DNA of 58,000 bases, from the NCBI GenBank assembly GCA_014529385.2, contig CM043953.1, forward strand, positions 81,416,338-81,474,337, read 5' to 3'. The notes below the pieces were generated by a model. The model saw nothing but the letters and a program-made list of their open reading frames with translations. It ran no database searches and was not told where the DNA came from. The stretch comes from Adiantum capillus-veneris (Eukaryota > Streptophyta > Polypodiopsida > Polypodiales > Pteridaceae). The position numbers and the translations under genes were made by a program. This document shows positions 10,136 through 21,948 of the stretch, piece by piece. Positions within the stretch are counted from its first letter, which is position 1, and each line of letters opens with the position of its first letter.

Positions 10136-11346
10136 ATCCAGGGATTGAGGGTGGGATAGATAAGGTAGATCCAGGGATTGAGGGTCGGATAGATAAGGAA
10201 TGCTTCAATCCAACATCAAATAATGATAGCCTTCCACATGTATCCACAAAGGTCTCACTTGAAGAATTGAATCCAATTATTGATACTCAAATGCAAATAC
10301 CTGAGGCCTCTTTGCTACATCTTTCATCGAAGGAAGCCATGGGTGAAAACTTTCAATCTATAAAAGATGCGCAAGAGAGTGTTGTTGATGCAACTACTTT
10401 CGTTTCATCAAATCCCAACAAATCCATGTTGACAGTAATATTGAACTTGAATGGTCTACTATTGAAACGAAGTCAACAATCATCATCTTTTCATGAATCT
10501 ATTCAATATGATTCACGAAGGCATATTATGTTACGGCCAGGGTGCATCCACTTTTTAAAGACCATATTGAAGAGATTCAATGTTGGGATTTGGTCAACAA
10601 CTAGAGAAGCTAATGTTTACCAGATGTTGAGATCACTTCAAAGCACTGCAGAGGAGATATTGCCATTTTTTGTAGTTTAGTCTCAAGAATCTTGCTATGT
10701 TGTCGAAGACGTGCAATTTTTTAGAACAGACAATCTTTAAGTTCCAGCTATGTTTAAGCCATTGGCAAAAATGTCTACATGCTTTGAATGTGATCCACGC
10801 AGAACATTTCTTGTTGATGACTCTCCATACAAATGTTGTTTTTCACCTACAAATAATTTCATATTTCCTTCAAATTTTGATGAAGAAAATATGGTTGATA
10901 ATGTTTTCATAGAAAAGTTGCTCCCATACTTATTGCAACTTGACGAGAGCAAAGACGTGCGTGAGTTTATTGACTCTAATCGTTATGGACAAGCCCCAAT
11001 TTCCAATGACAATGAATACAAAGGTCTCATGGACTATTGGAAAGATCAAAACTCAAGATGGTTGCAAAAGAAGATAACCACAAATAAGCTACGAATGTTT
11101 GAGAAGCTAGGAGACCTTTTTGGCAAGCAGGAGGAGTCAACTAATCCAAGTAGGGAAAAGGAGATTAGAAGGAATGAAATAGTAGAAATAATGGCAAAAG
11201 AAAAAACCAATATTGATATGATGAAGGGAGTACAATTAATATCCTTAGCAAGGAAGCTGGGTTGTGCCACACCATCATTGAAAGCTGTAACAGCTAAGGC
11301 TTTTGTGAAGAAGCTACTAAATGAGCACAATCTTCTCAAACACTAA
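10136..11346 (+). pseudogene. FCP1/NIF-type HAD phosphatase-like gene, copy 1, two nonsense codons
   Basis: A T-rich tract ending in TTAG at 10132-10135 precedes a single frame running to TAA at 11344-11346. It is broken by TAG at 10678-10680 and TAA at 10738-10740. Order: a 33-bp tandem duplication encoding DPGIEGGIDKV twice (10136-10201), a spacer, then the FCP1 homology domain with TVILNLNGLLLKR, RPGCIHFLKTILKRFNVGIW and, after the stops, FLVDDSPYKCCFSPTNNFIF. A charged C-terminal tail follows. FCP1/SCP enzymes are Mg-dependent Asp-nucleophile phosphatases, many acting on the RNA polymerase II C-terminal domain. Here the first nucleophile position reads Asn (N-L-N), so activity would be lost even without the stops. 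It lies next to a second family member. Confidence 0.75.
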
Positions 11347-11882
11347 GGTACTACTCACTAGAAATCATGTTGAATTTTCAATTTTTGCAAATGATATTTG
11401 TATGTTGATTCAAAACACTCACTTCATCATGGTTTCTTGCAGATTTCATCGAGATTATTCTTTGAAGGAGTATTTCATAGGGAATTTGAACCATTTCATT
11501 CAGATGAAAGAAGAAACCTCTAAGAACAGCCACGGGTTATTTTGCAAAATTTTGTGTCTTTGCGATCTAAAAAAAATTCACAGAAAGATTATTCTCTGTG
11601 TTTGAGTTTTTCTTGATATTAAACCATTGGTTTTTAGACCAATTTTCACCTAATTGTACTTCACCATTGGTTTTTAGACCAATTGTATCAATCGACTTGG
11701 AGAGCTTTAAAGTTTACTTATGTATTGACAAATTGCCCTACTTTTATAATTTTTTAGTATTGTGATACCAATTTAAGATTTTTTGGATGTCTATAGTGAT
11801 CAAATGTTGAATGCTAAAACCATCAATTTTGTTTTAAGGTTTAAAAATGAATAGCAACTAAATGTTTTGTGTTTCTTTTCAG
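11347..11882. other. Spacer between the two FCP1-like copies
   Basis: AT-rich, no supported gene. A TTCTTGCAG at about 11446-11454 could be an acceptor of a 3'-UTR exon. A 22-bp direct repeat (CCATTGGTTTTTAGACCAA core) occurs at 11623-11644 and 11663-11684. A T-rich tract with CAG at 11880-11882 precedes the next exon. Confidence 0.4.
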
Positions 11883-12534
11883 AGCCAAAAGAAAGAAATA
11901 TGTTGTTTTTAGATTGGGATAGTTCATTTGAAAGAGAAAATTCTTCTATTCAACCTTTTATGGGTCCTCATCGAAGCCATCAGCCACCCTCTACTCAGTT
12001 ACTACTTACCTTGAAGCAACAATGGAGGGTTCTTATCTTAGATATAGAGGGTTTATACTTCATTCAGTTGAAATGCGACACGGTGATATTGTTCTATCAT
12101 GGGCCGAGCACATGCGAATTGTGCTTGACAAAGATGAAGTTTATCATGTGGTGCACCGTGATGCTGAAGCTTTCTTGGACTTTTGTTTTGATTATTTTGA
12201 ACCTTGGATATGGAGTTTCTATAACCTAACCAAAGCTCAACATATACTTGAGATGTGCTTTCCTAGGCATTGTTCAAAGTTCAAGATGTTTATGAGCAAT
12301 AAGCATTGTCAAAATCCAAATATCATGATTTGATATAAAAGAGTTTATCATAAGAATTTGACTTCAGTTTGGGAGATGTTTGAGGATCTACATGCTAGCA
12401 ACACATTAATTTTTGATGATACTCCATATAGAGTGAAGTGGAATATGCCAGGAACTTATCTCATATTTCCAAAATTTTGGAGACAAACACCTGAACAACT
12501 TCAATGCTTCTTAGAAGGCACAATAGCTCCATGA
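11883..12534 (+). pseudogene. FCP1/NIF-type HAD phosphatase-like gene, copy 2, frameshift plus stop
   Basis: From the acceptor-like CAG the first frame reads EPKERNMLFLDWDSSF...VLILDIEGLY. The D-x-E/D nucleophile motif is near 12036-12056. The frame shifts by one near 12050 and continues as HRDAEAFLDFCFDYFEPWIW, then reaches TGA at 12331-12333. The same frame resumes with VWEMFEDLHASNTLIFDDTP (the conserved D-D-x-P-Y loop) and ends at TGA 12532-12534. Unlike copy 1, the nucleophile Asp is kept. The order of motifs matches the FCP1 homology domain. The two copies are diverged, so this is an old duplication. One frameshift and one nonsense codon make it a likely pseudogene. Confidence 0.7.
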
Positions 12535-14726
12535 TTAGTGGGATGGTTGTGTGCAAGAAACAAGAGGAGGTATACTTCCAATACAATTGTGAACAAGGTA
12601 GAGGATCCTGAGACAACTTATGTCATGAATGTCTACTTGTCAAGAAGACATTGTTGAGAGTCACATGTTGAAGTTGTTTGGCAAGAATGTAGTGACAGAG
12701 ATATCAATTGTACACAAAACCACATATCAATTAGAACTGCTTCATTGTAAATTGTTATTCAAGGTGAATATAAATTGTACATTTATCTTTCATCCAACCA
12801 TTTATCACATTATTTTTTTCTACTTGAAGTGTACCCTATTGTAAGGGGACTTCTGTTTAATCTAATGTGTTTCACATGGAGTGCATCTTTTGGGGGACTC
12901 TTTATTAATGGAGTGCATCTTTCTTATGGGTGCTCTTTTTCTTGTTGCTTTGAGTAGAGAATTATCTATATTGTGCTCATATCTTGTGTAAATGGATCCA
13001 CTATAAATATTTAGACCTTGTTGTAACTTGGATGTTTCCACAAAGTTCACCCTAGTGAAAGGGGACTTCTTTATTAATGGAGTAAATTGTAATTTAAGGA
13101 TACAAATTTTTCTTTGTATTTTTAGTTTGGAATGTGATCGCTATTTTTGTTTACAATGTATAAATGTATTTAGTCAAGAGAACTCTGTTTGCTTCAAGAC
13201 ACAAGACAACATGAACAATGTCCTTTTTTCTTCAAAACATGAGCATGACTTCTTATGTTGGGTCAATGGGTGGTAAATATTATTTTGTACTTAATATAAA
13301 TTGTATCAATAGAAGACCTCTTTTTTTATACTCATTTAATAAAAAAAATATTCATTAAACGATGTTGTTGTCATATTAGCATGGAGATTCATACAAGAAT
13401 ATGCCATGTTGTTGTGATATTGGCATGGGAATTCATATGCATGTATTCATGCATAAATAAAAAAATTCTTATCTAAATCAATCAATTTTGAAAAATATGC
13501 AGCATAACCCATTCATTTAGAACATAATATCAAAATCGCAACTGTTTATCATAAAATCCATTATTGAATTTAGTTTAATTCTTCTTCCTTAAGACTTGTG
13601 TTTTCCAAATATGTTTAATGATAAGAACAATGTAATAAACACAAGAGATTTACCTTTATTATAGTTGCAAATAGATTGAAATTTTCTTTATAGCAACTAT
13701 TTTTTTCTTGTAAATACACATAGAATAGCATTGACACAAGTAGCATGAAATTGATTAAATAGTTTAGAATGGCCAAGTGGTGGATTTAAAAACCCCTTTG
13801 TTATAAAATGTATAAAATTAGGATGACTTAACATAAGTGTAGCTGAATACCTAAATGTCTTATCCTCATGAACATGTTTGAAAGAATACATCTATGTGCA
13901 TAAAGTGGCGTATCACATGGTATTCTAGAATGTAATATATGTGATCTTGACACTTCTTGATGTATCTCAAGGAATATCTAAAAAAGAAAAGTGAAAGCAA
14001 TATCTTAAATAAAATTCTTTTTTTTGTTTGTTAATGGTCAAATTGGCATTTAGAGCAACTCAGAGATATATATAGGTACTCATTTTAACATATCATTTTG
14101 AGTGTATCTTGGACAAGAAGTTGACTTTGTATTCCTCCATAGGTTAAGGGAACCTAGCTTGGACAAGTGGTGGGATTTATATTCCTCCAAGGGAGCCTAC
14201 CTTAGATAAGTGCACCATGAAACCAACACTCTTATGATGCAACCAATCATATGATACATGTTTTATGTATGCTTCATGCCTCAAATGAAGAAATCCTAGA
14301 TTAGTAGTGGAGTTTTCTTGGATAAGTTTGAATGTCATAGAAAGGTAGGTTGTTTTCCTCAATTTGGGTCCTAGTTTGGACAAGTGGTGGACCTTGAATA
14401 AGTTTAGGTACTCATGTTGAACTTAGCTTGGATAAGTGGTGGGCCTTGAAACTTTACCTTTAGATAAATCACAGGTAGGACAATGAGGCATACACAACGA
14501 TAATAACTGCAATGGACTAGTATCTTAATGGTTCAATTGACTAAAACCATGAAATTTCATGTCCAATTTTGTTCTCAATGTGTAATCTATGTGCATAATT
14601 TGAAAAGAGACCTTAACAAAATTGATGTCTTTGACAAAGATCTCATTACTTTATACATGATATGTTGAAAGTTGTCCAACCTAGGAATTGGGATTTTCCC
14701 ACTTTACCTAATATAGTCTCCAGGGT
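12535..14726. other. Gene-poor AT-rich interval with isolated minisatellite cores
   Basis: No gene is supported. Short direct repeats occur (GGGGACTTCT / TTTATTAATGGAGT near 12845-12915 and 13060-13085; a diverged copy pair near 13376-13445). Single CAAGTGGTGGA cores sit near 13775, 14165, 14380 and 14435, the last traces of the repeat family seen from position 1. Confidence 0.5.
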
Positions 14727-15708
14727 GATGACGTGCCTACTCAACTAGAAGAATGGATAATTTGGATGGATGACTACTTTGCTCTTGCCAGCTACAATGC
14801 AGTTGCTCAGGGAATAATGGGGAGAGCTAAGTTAGAAGAACTAGGAAAAACATGGTGGAAGCTCAAATACCAATCTCCCCAAGTAGGAGAGGTGACCCAA
14901 AGCTGGGATGAATAAAGCATCATCTCAAGGAGAGATATCTTCCCCTAGACTACTCCACCTCTAAGATGAATGAGTTTCTTTCTTGCAAGTTGGGAAATAG
15001 GTCTGTTGAAGCTTACTATGAGGAGTTTGTCCGACTTTCACGATATGCTCCTCTCATGATAGAAGAACAAAAGCTAATTCGCTTCATCCTTGGGCTTGGA
15101 GAAGATTTGGCTCCTGAAGTAGAGTCCCTTCGACCTTCCTCACTCGCAGACGCTCTAATCTGGACCAAGTCAAAGCCTAAGAGCCTTTTTCAGAGAGGTA
15201 CTACAACAATAGGAAGCGAGAATTTCCTTTCTACCCTAGTCAACCTTGTCAAGCAACCAAAGTATCATTTATACCAAAGCCAGCTATCTAACCCCAATCA
15301 CCACTACGCTTTGTTCATGTAAATAAACTTCCTATCACTCAAAGTGGAAGGCAAATTCAGTGCTATGAATGCCTAAAATTTGGTCATAAGAAGGCCCAAT
15401 GCCCTAAAGGAAATGACCGTAGTAATTTGAACCTCCCTATTAACCTTCAAAATACACCCAATCAAAGGGGAAAATTCAAAAACCTTGGAGCAAGAGGAAG
15501 AAATCCAACCCAAGTAAGAACTCCCCCTACCACTCATTTTTGTGCTCAAGGGCCAACCGTCAACCTACCTAGATCAGCAACAATAAAATTTGTTTCAGTA
15601 AAGGATGAGATAGATGAACAAGCCAATGTCGCCCAGGGGATTCACCATGGAAAACTTATCGCACCATGTAAGTGCAAGGGAGGGGGGGGGTTTTTACAAG
15701 TTACATAA
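14727..15708 (+). pseudogene. Ty3-gypsy gag fragment with CCHC zinc knuckle
   Basis: Three frames read as one gag. The first (14733-14915) reads EEWIIWMDDYFALA and KTWWKLKYQS. The second (upstream of and through 14966-15322) reads FLSCKLGNRSVEAYYEEFVR and LSRYAPLMIEEQKLIRFILG, typical of the retrotransposon gag domain. The third (15355-15708) holds a CCHC knuckle, C-x2-C-x4-H-x4-C, at 15361-15402 (CYECLKFGHKKAQC), and ends in a G-homopolymer tract. Gag packages the element RNA. Two frameshifts make it defective. No pol follows on this strand, so it is a truncated relic or a non-autonomous element. Confidence 0.75.
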
Positions 15709-17224
15709 TCAGTTAGGGGCAGCATCCCAATAATTTATCTCTCAAGCTTAAAAATAAGGAAGGGGGTTATCATATTTGGGGGGGGAACCTGACCTGGGTT
15801 GATTACTTGTAACGATTGGTCACCGATCAGCACTAGAACTTAGATGAATTTAGGGAGAGTTTTTTATCAAGTCATACATCAAATTTTTCATCAAGATGGT
15901 CATAGATAAGGGATGATTTGGAGCACGTCAAGGGTTGATTTACACCAGCTTTGGATGGGTCAGAATTGGGATGAGTAGCCAGAGTGCAGCCTGATCGGAC
16001 ACATAGTTTGAAAGTCAAACTAAGACACATTGAATGTACATCTAGTTATCAATAGAAGTGGTTCCTTAGAACATTGCCAGTCACTATGCTACACACTCTT
16101 TGACCAGTTTTACTCAGTTAGATCATGTGAGACCTAAATTTTATATGTAAGATAGAGGTATGATAGTTTTCTTCATTGATTATTGTATAAGCATAGAAAG
16201 GGGGTATATTCCCTAATATGAGTCATATATAGGGGTTTTATCAAAGTTGTCCGCTCGCAGGTGGCATCCCCTTTTGTATATAGAGTGAATCCCCCAGGCA
16301 GTGTCTATGCTGCCTTGAATGCTAGTGAACAGAATCAACAATTTCCCATTCTTGAGACTAAAAAAGAGTATGAGGATGGAGCTAGAGAAAATTTTGGACA
16401 TGAAGGAACCAAAGCTGCTCCATAGAGAATAGTTTAGGAGGTTTTGGTTTAGCGGGAGGGCTATCCCACTAAAGGTACTTCCTAGCAAGACCACGAACAT
16501 CTTATTTCTCAGTTTTCTCATCTTTTTGTAATGAGCTTTCTCCTTTTGTGATCATGTTAATCTTCCCTAGCCGATGTAATCGATGAAAATAAGATAATTT
16601 TGTTACCTTTTTGTGTCACTCAAGAAATGCTACCTTCTATAATACGATTGTTTTTTGCTACATAATAACAAGATTACTATTATCCTTGTAACTAAGCTAG
16701 CTACATTTTGTATTTCTCTCAAGGGATTCTACAAAATACCAGACATAGGAAGCTAAGAACACATTTAATTGTATTTGTCAAGACACATCAGAGAAAGAAG
16801 GAGTTAAGACAAGAACCAAGATCTTAATAGATGACAAACTTGTTAAGAGATACAATGAAGATGGATTTTTTAATCAAGTTAATAAGTCCATCCACCATCA
16901 CATGATCACAAAAGCAAATATCACAAGCGGGACACATATTAGGCCTTTCATCCATAGGAAGAATTCACAGTGAAATTGCTCCACTGATCTCTTGAGTATG
17001 AGGTGAGAATTTAAAGGGCCCTCTAAGAGGTAAACCAAAATGAGGGTAAAGATATATCTTTTGATGAGGAAGAAACTGTGCAAGCAAAAAGACTCGCTCG
17101 GAGAACCCATGATACATCGACCTCATCACGCAGTACAATCGAGGACCCAAAGCCATTGATTCAATTACCATAGCCAAGCGGACATTGTTGCAAAAAGTAT
17201 CCTGACCCCAAAGTGTCACCCTTG
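15709..17224. other. Non-coding interval, possible LTR remnant
   Basis: Purine-rich tracts (about 15755-15790) follow the gag relic and could be a polypurine tract. A TATATAG-like element near 16278 and T-rich sequence to about 16640 could be LTR promoter and U5, but no second LTR copy was found, so this is weak. From 16640 to 17224 nothing is recognised; minus-strand ORFs there show no family motif. Confidence 0.25.
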
Positions 17225-18007
17225 TTATGTCTCAGAACGTCCATAGTCAATGGCCACCACTATATATTTCTTGCCACCATTTGACTTGGGTAATGGACCA
17301 ATCACATCCAAACCCCACTTCTCAAATGCATTTTGAGCTATGATAGTCCCTTGTGACTCTGCCACCAACCATCGCTCACCCATGGTTTGACACTCATGGC
17401 ATGTCTTGCACCAATAGTGCGCATTCCGCACTATAGATGGCGACCAAAGGCCAGCTCTGAGAACACAAAAAAGTACCCGATCTTTGCACTGATGTCACTT
17501 TCCCCATGACACTACTCTAGAACCATACTGATTTCCTCTTTGTAGACGACCCTTCTTAGCACTCCATCTCAACCATACGTCATTAGATCTTCTCCTATCA
17601 AAGTGAACATCTGAACAATCCTCCTCCTTTTCATCTGGGATAGATCTTTTGAACATTGAATCGTACTAAAAAAATCATCACTCCTTTAAAGCCTCTCTTC
17701 CTGCAGCTTTTTTATAGAAAAAAACAATTCTAAAGAATCTCTCTTTACCTCCCACTATCCCAAAATCTTCTTAATGACCAAGAGTGCATCACCCTTTACA
17801 CAAGCTTAGAAATACTAAATCCCACACATTTCTTCAAGCCCAGATGGAGATTCAAGTACTTGCTTGGCCTCATTGTTCCCGTGAAAATCTCTAGATCATA
17901 AGCCTCAGAGAAGATCACCTTACCTTGTGGATCCTGTATCACCACTCCTCCTACTTTCTGTATCATCCTTCTGTATGCTCCATCAAAACTCATCACAAAA
18001 GTTCCTT

Positions 18008-18499
18008 CTAGTTTCGGCTTTTCCCCTTCTTCTTATCTAACCACCCTTGTGACTCTGCCACCAACCGTCGCTCACCCATGGTTTGACACTCCTGGCATGT
18101 CTTGCACCAATAGTGCACATCCTGCACTATAGATGGACACCAAAGACCAGCTCTAAGAACACGAGAATGTACTTGATCTTTGCGCTGATGTCCACTTTCC
18201 TCATGACACTGCTCTAGAAGCATACCAATTTCCTCTTTGTAGACGACCCTTCTTAGCACTCCATCTCGACCATATGTCATTAGATCTTCTCCTATCAAAG
18301 TGAACACGTGAGCCTCTTGAACAATCCTCCTCCTTGTCATCTTGGATAGATCTTTTGAACATTGAATTGTACTAAAAAAATCATCAATATCCTTTAAAGC
18401 CTCTCTTCTTGCAGCTTCTTTATAGAAAAAAACAATCCTAAAGAATCTCTCTTTACCTGCCACATCCCAAAAGCTTCTTAATGACCAAGAGTGCATCAC
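18008..18499 (-). pseudogene. Ty3-gypsy integrase N-terminal (HHCC) fragment, copy 2
   Basis: A 163-residue minus-strand frame reads RRVVYKEEIGMLLEQCHEES and WCKTCQECQTMGERRL. The spaced His pair (HEESGH) and C-x2-C pair form the integrase zinc-binding module found upstream of the DDE core in Ty3-gypsy pol. The catalytic core is absent here because the duplication junction follows. The frame ends in KKKGKSRN, which is read through the join to copy 1 and is not native. Confidence 0.7.
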
Positions 18500-18642
18500 C
18501 CTTTACCACAAGCTTAGAAATACCAAAATCCATGCATTGATTCAAGCCTAGATGGAGAGAGGATTACTCGCTTGGCCTCATTATTCGTGTGAAAATCTCT
18601 AGATCATAAGCCTTGGAGAAGATCACCTTACCTTGTGGATCC

Positions 18643-18647
18643 TGTAT
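18643..18647. repeat. Target-site duplication of Copia-1, left (TGTAT)
   Basis: TGTAT before the left LTR matches TGTAT at 24188-24192 after the right LTR. The flanks join into a continuous RNase H relic that aligns with the uninterrupted copy at 17225-17996. Confidence 0.9.
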
Positions 18648-18838
18648 TGAAGGAGTACGAGCGGAAGTGCGACGCGAGAGAGAGTGCGAGAAGAAGAGCA
18701 CGACGATATGGTGAACTCGCTCTACTGTCATGTGTAGAGCATAGTGAGTTCTTATTAGGTTTTACAAAAGAATATGTGTACATACCTGGCGGCCCGCCCA
18801 CTTACCTGGGCGACCACATTGGGCTTTATACCCCAACA
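18648..18838 (-). repeat. Copia-1 3' LTR
   Basis: 191 bp, TG...CA ends, four mismatches to the other LTR. It is the 3' LTR because the element runs on the minus strand. Confidence 0.92.
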
Positions 18839-18853
18839 ACCTCCCACTTAAAG
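18839..18853 (-). promoter_or_regulatory. Copia-1 polypurine tract
   Basis: Reverse complement reads CTTTAAGTGGGAGGT directly next to the LTR start (TGTTGGGG). This is the expected site of plus-strand cDNA priming. Confidence 0.75.
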
Positions 18854-18927
18854 TCCAATGTGGTACTTTAAGTGTGAGAGAAGCTACTATACAAGCTAAT
18901 ATACAAGAGATGTAGAGAAGTGATGTA

Positions 18928-20325
18928 CTACCCTACACCTAACTGCTTGCGAAAATGCGCAAAGCTCCCTGAGGGAAGTCCTTTTGTAAGAAGATCAGCA
19001 GGATTTTCTGTGGTGTGAACTTTGACAAGCTGAAGTTGCTTATCCTCGAGCATTTCCCTGATGAAATGATACTTCACATCCACATGCTTTGTCTTTGAGT
19101 GATAAACTAGATTGCGAGCTAATTGTATAGCACTTTGACTATCACAATATAACACAGGCATCTCTTCTTTGATTCCCAAATCTGTTACTAGTCGATTAAG
19201 CCAAATTGATTCTTTGCATGCCTCTAATGCTGCAACATATTCAGCCTCTGTAGTAGACTGAGTAACACAATCTTGTAATCTAGAACGCCATGATACTGCT
19301 CCACCAGCCAATGTAAAGACATACCCTGACGTAGACCTTCGGTTGTCTAAGTCACATGCATAATCTGAGTCTGTAAAACCCTTTACACTTAGCTCCTGAC
19401 TCCCATAGCATATACGCATACTCTTTGTAGCTTTCAAGTATCTCAATATTCCTTTCACTGCCTCCCAATGTTTCTTGCGTGGGTTTGACATGTATCGACT
19501 TACTACTCCCACTGCAAATGCAATGTCTGGGCGAGTAGCAATCATTGCATACATCAAACTACCCACTGCAGACGCATATGGAATCTTATCCATTTCAGCC
19601 TGTTCTTCCTCAGACACATGACAATCTTGTTTGCTAAGTTTCACATATGGTGGCAATGGAACACTCAATGCCTTTCCCTTCTCCATATTGAAACGTTGCA
19701 AAACCTTGTCAATATACTCCGTTTGAGATAACCAAATCAACTTCTTTGATCTGTCTCTCTCAATGCGCATACCAAGTATATGACTTGCCTCACCCATGTC
19801 TTTCATGTCAAACGATTTTGCCATCTTTGACTTCAAAGCTGAAATTTCTTCCAAGTGCTTGCCAGCAATCAACATGTCATCCACATACAAAATAAGGATC
19901 AGCCAACTGCCATCCTTAGCCTTCTTTGTATATAGACAGTGATCGAACTCACTACGTTTGTAGCCTTGAGAAAGCATAAACTTGTGGAATTTATGGTACC
20001 ATGCCCTCGGTGATTGTTTTAAGCCATAAAGACTCTTTAACAACTGGCATACCCAATCTTCCTTGCCTTTCTCAACAAACCCTTCTGGCTGCTGCATGTA
20101 AATTTCCACATCTAAATCACCATGCAAGAACGTTGTCTTGACATCCATTTGGTGCAACACCAAATCTAATATGGCAACCAATGCAAGAAAGCATCTCAAT
20201 GTAGTCAGTTTGACCACCGGAGAGAAGACTTCATCAAAGTCAATGCCTTGTTCTTGCTTAAAGCCCTTGGCAACAAGCCTTGCTTTGTACTTTGGCTGAC
20301 TACCATGAGCGGTGATCTTATACCT
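18928..20325 (-). pseudogene. Copia-1 reverse transcriptase and RNase H part of gag-pol
   Basis: Continues the gag-pol frame after the nonsense codon near 20326. It contains QMDVKTTFLHGDL, QPEGFVEKGKEDWVCQLLKS, the RT active site LYVDDMLI and the RNase H block DSDYACDLDNRRSTSGYVF with TTEAEYVAA. RT and RNase H copy element RNA to cDNA. The 429 residues from the first ATG are open to the stop at 18928. No catalytic residue is obviously lost in this part. The nonsense codon is an in-frame TAG (minus strand) just after CKWV. Confidence 0.88.
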
Positions 20326-21948
20326 CTAAACCCATTTACAGGGTAGAGCCTTTTTGCCCCGTGCTAATTTAACTAGCTTCCATGTCTGGTTTTTATGCAG
20401 AGCTGTCATCTCTGACTGCATGGGCAATTGCCAATTCCCGGAGTCCTTCATTTGCACTGCTTCCTTGTAACATGAAGGCTCATTGCAATCAGTCAATATG
20501 ACATAGTTCATAGATGGAACAAACCTATCAGGAGGTCGCGTGACACGTCCAGATGTACGCACAATAGGTGGCTCAGGCTCAGCCACAACCTGTGGTTCCA
20601 CTCTATCCTGTCCTTGCTCCTCTTGAGCCCTGACATTTTGTCTTGCACGTGCAGGTCCATCTTCTTGGAAGACAACTCTTCTAATCTCCTCAACCCTCTC
20701 TGGTTTAGAATGATATTTGGATTCATTAAAGTGAACATCATTGCTGCGGACAACCTTTCTGGATTCGGGATCCCAAAGTCTGTACCCCATCTCACCAGAA
20801 TTACCATAGCCTAGAAAGATGCACTTTCTACTCTTTGGCTCAAGTTTGTTCCTAAATTCCTTTGGAACGTGAGTATATGCATCACAGCCAAAGACTCTGA
20901 GATGCTTGTATGAGGGCATTTTGCCTGACCATACCATCTCTGGCACTGAATCCTTCTGCAAAACCTTGCTAGGAGATCTATTTACAAGATGAACAGCTGT
21001 TGATACAGCTTCAGCCCAAAACCCATTTGGCAGTTGTGCATTAGACAACATACTTCTGACCTTCTCTTGTATGGTCCTATTCATCCTCTCAGCAACACCA
21101 TTTTGAGGAGGATTGTAAGGAGCAGTAAGTTCACGTTTTATACCTTTTGACTCACAAAAGTCCTGAAAGGCCTTTGAAACATACTCTCCACCATTGTCAA
21201 TGCGTAAGCATTTAAGCTTCTTGCCACTCTGATTCTCCACAAGTGTCACAAACGTTTTGAAAACACTAAACGCTTCATCCTTGTTCTTGAGAAAGTAAAC
21301 CCATACTTTCCTCGAGTAATCATCTATAAATGTCATAAAGTAAGAAGCTCCCCCTAGAGATAGGTTAGGCATAGGTCCACACAAATCACTATGAACAAGT
21401 GCCAACTGTGTATCTCTTCTACTGCTTCTATGCTTATGTGGCTGCTGTGTTTGCTTACCATACAGACAATGTTCACAGAATTCAAAATCATTAAATGAAA
21501 AGCTAGGCAAATAACCAGAACGAGACAAGATTTCCATTCCCTTCTTGGACATATGTCCTAACCGGCTATGCCACAAAGAAACGTTCGGATGCTCGGTTAC
21601 ATTGATTACATTTTTAGAGACATTTGATACATAAATCATGTAAAGTCCTCCAGAATTTACTCCATGTGCTACTATCATAGAACCCTTGGATATCTTCCAC
21701 ATGTTCTGTCCAAAAGTGGTGACGTAGCCAGCATCATCAAGTAAACCTGTGCTGATCAAGCTCTTTGTAATTGCGGGAACATGTCTCACATTCTTCAGCG
21801 TGAAAGAAGAGCCATTCTGAAACTTCAATTGAACATCTCCAACACCTAAGATCTCACATGTCTGCCCATTGCCTAGCCGAACATGATCTTTAGTGGGCAC
21901 ATAAGAGGTAAACCACTCCTTGTTTGGAGACACATGAAGTGATGCCCT
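20326..21948 (-). pseudogene. Copia-1 protease remnant and integrase part of gag-pol
   Basis: Same frame as gag, opened after an in-frame TGA at 21946-21948 that falls inside the protease active-site motif (WIID, stop, then RASLHV), where an active D-S/T-G-A is expected. Downstream are the pre-integrase zinc region (WHSRLGHMSKKGMEILSRSG), the integrase core with HSDLCGP, DDYSRKVWVYF, and RIDNGGEYVS...NGVAERMN with the DDE residues. A C-terminal segment carries FGCDAYTHVPKEFRNKLEPK. Integrase inserts cDNA into chromosomes. The protease lesion alone would block maturation of the polyprotein. Confidence 0.88.

Larger units (their letters stand above)
17225..18647 (-). mobile_element. Ty3-gypsy RNase H / integrase relic, tandemly duplicated
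   Basis: On the minus strand the segment encodes an RNase H start (17996-17796, MSFDGAYRRMIQKVGGVVIQ), an integrase zinc-binding region (HEESGH...WCKTCQECQ) and the start of the integrase core (EKWGLDVIGPLP, 17431-17225). A second copy of most of this lies at 18047-18647, offset about 700 bp (696 at one end, 708 at the other), with scattered substitutions. Copy 2 is interrupted by Copia-1 within RNase H and resumes at 24193. Frames are broken in both copies. The direct duplication is unusual for a retroelement and more likely arose by slippage or unequal exchange after insertion. Confidence 0.7.

Noticed and set aside
12629-13276. Several 60-80 codon ORFs after the second FCP1-like copy
   Set aside because: Overlapping frames, no motif, AT-rich composition typical of non-coding sequence.
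16898-17219. Minus-strand ORFs downstream of the integrase start
   Set aside because: Two overlapping frames with no integrase or other motif; the integrase similarity ends at about 17225.
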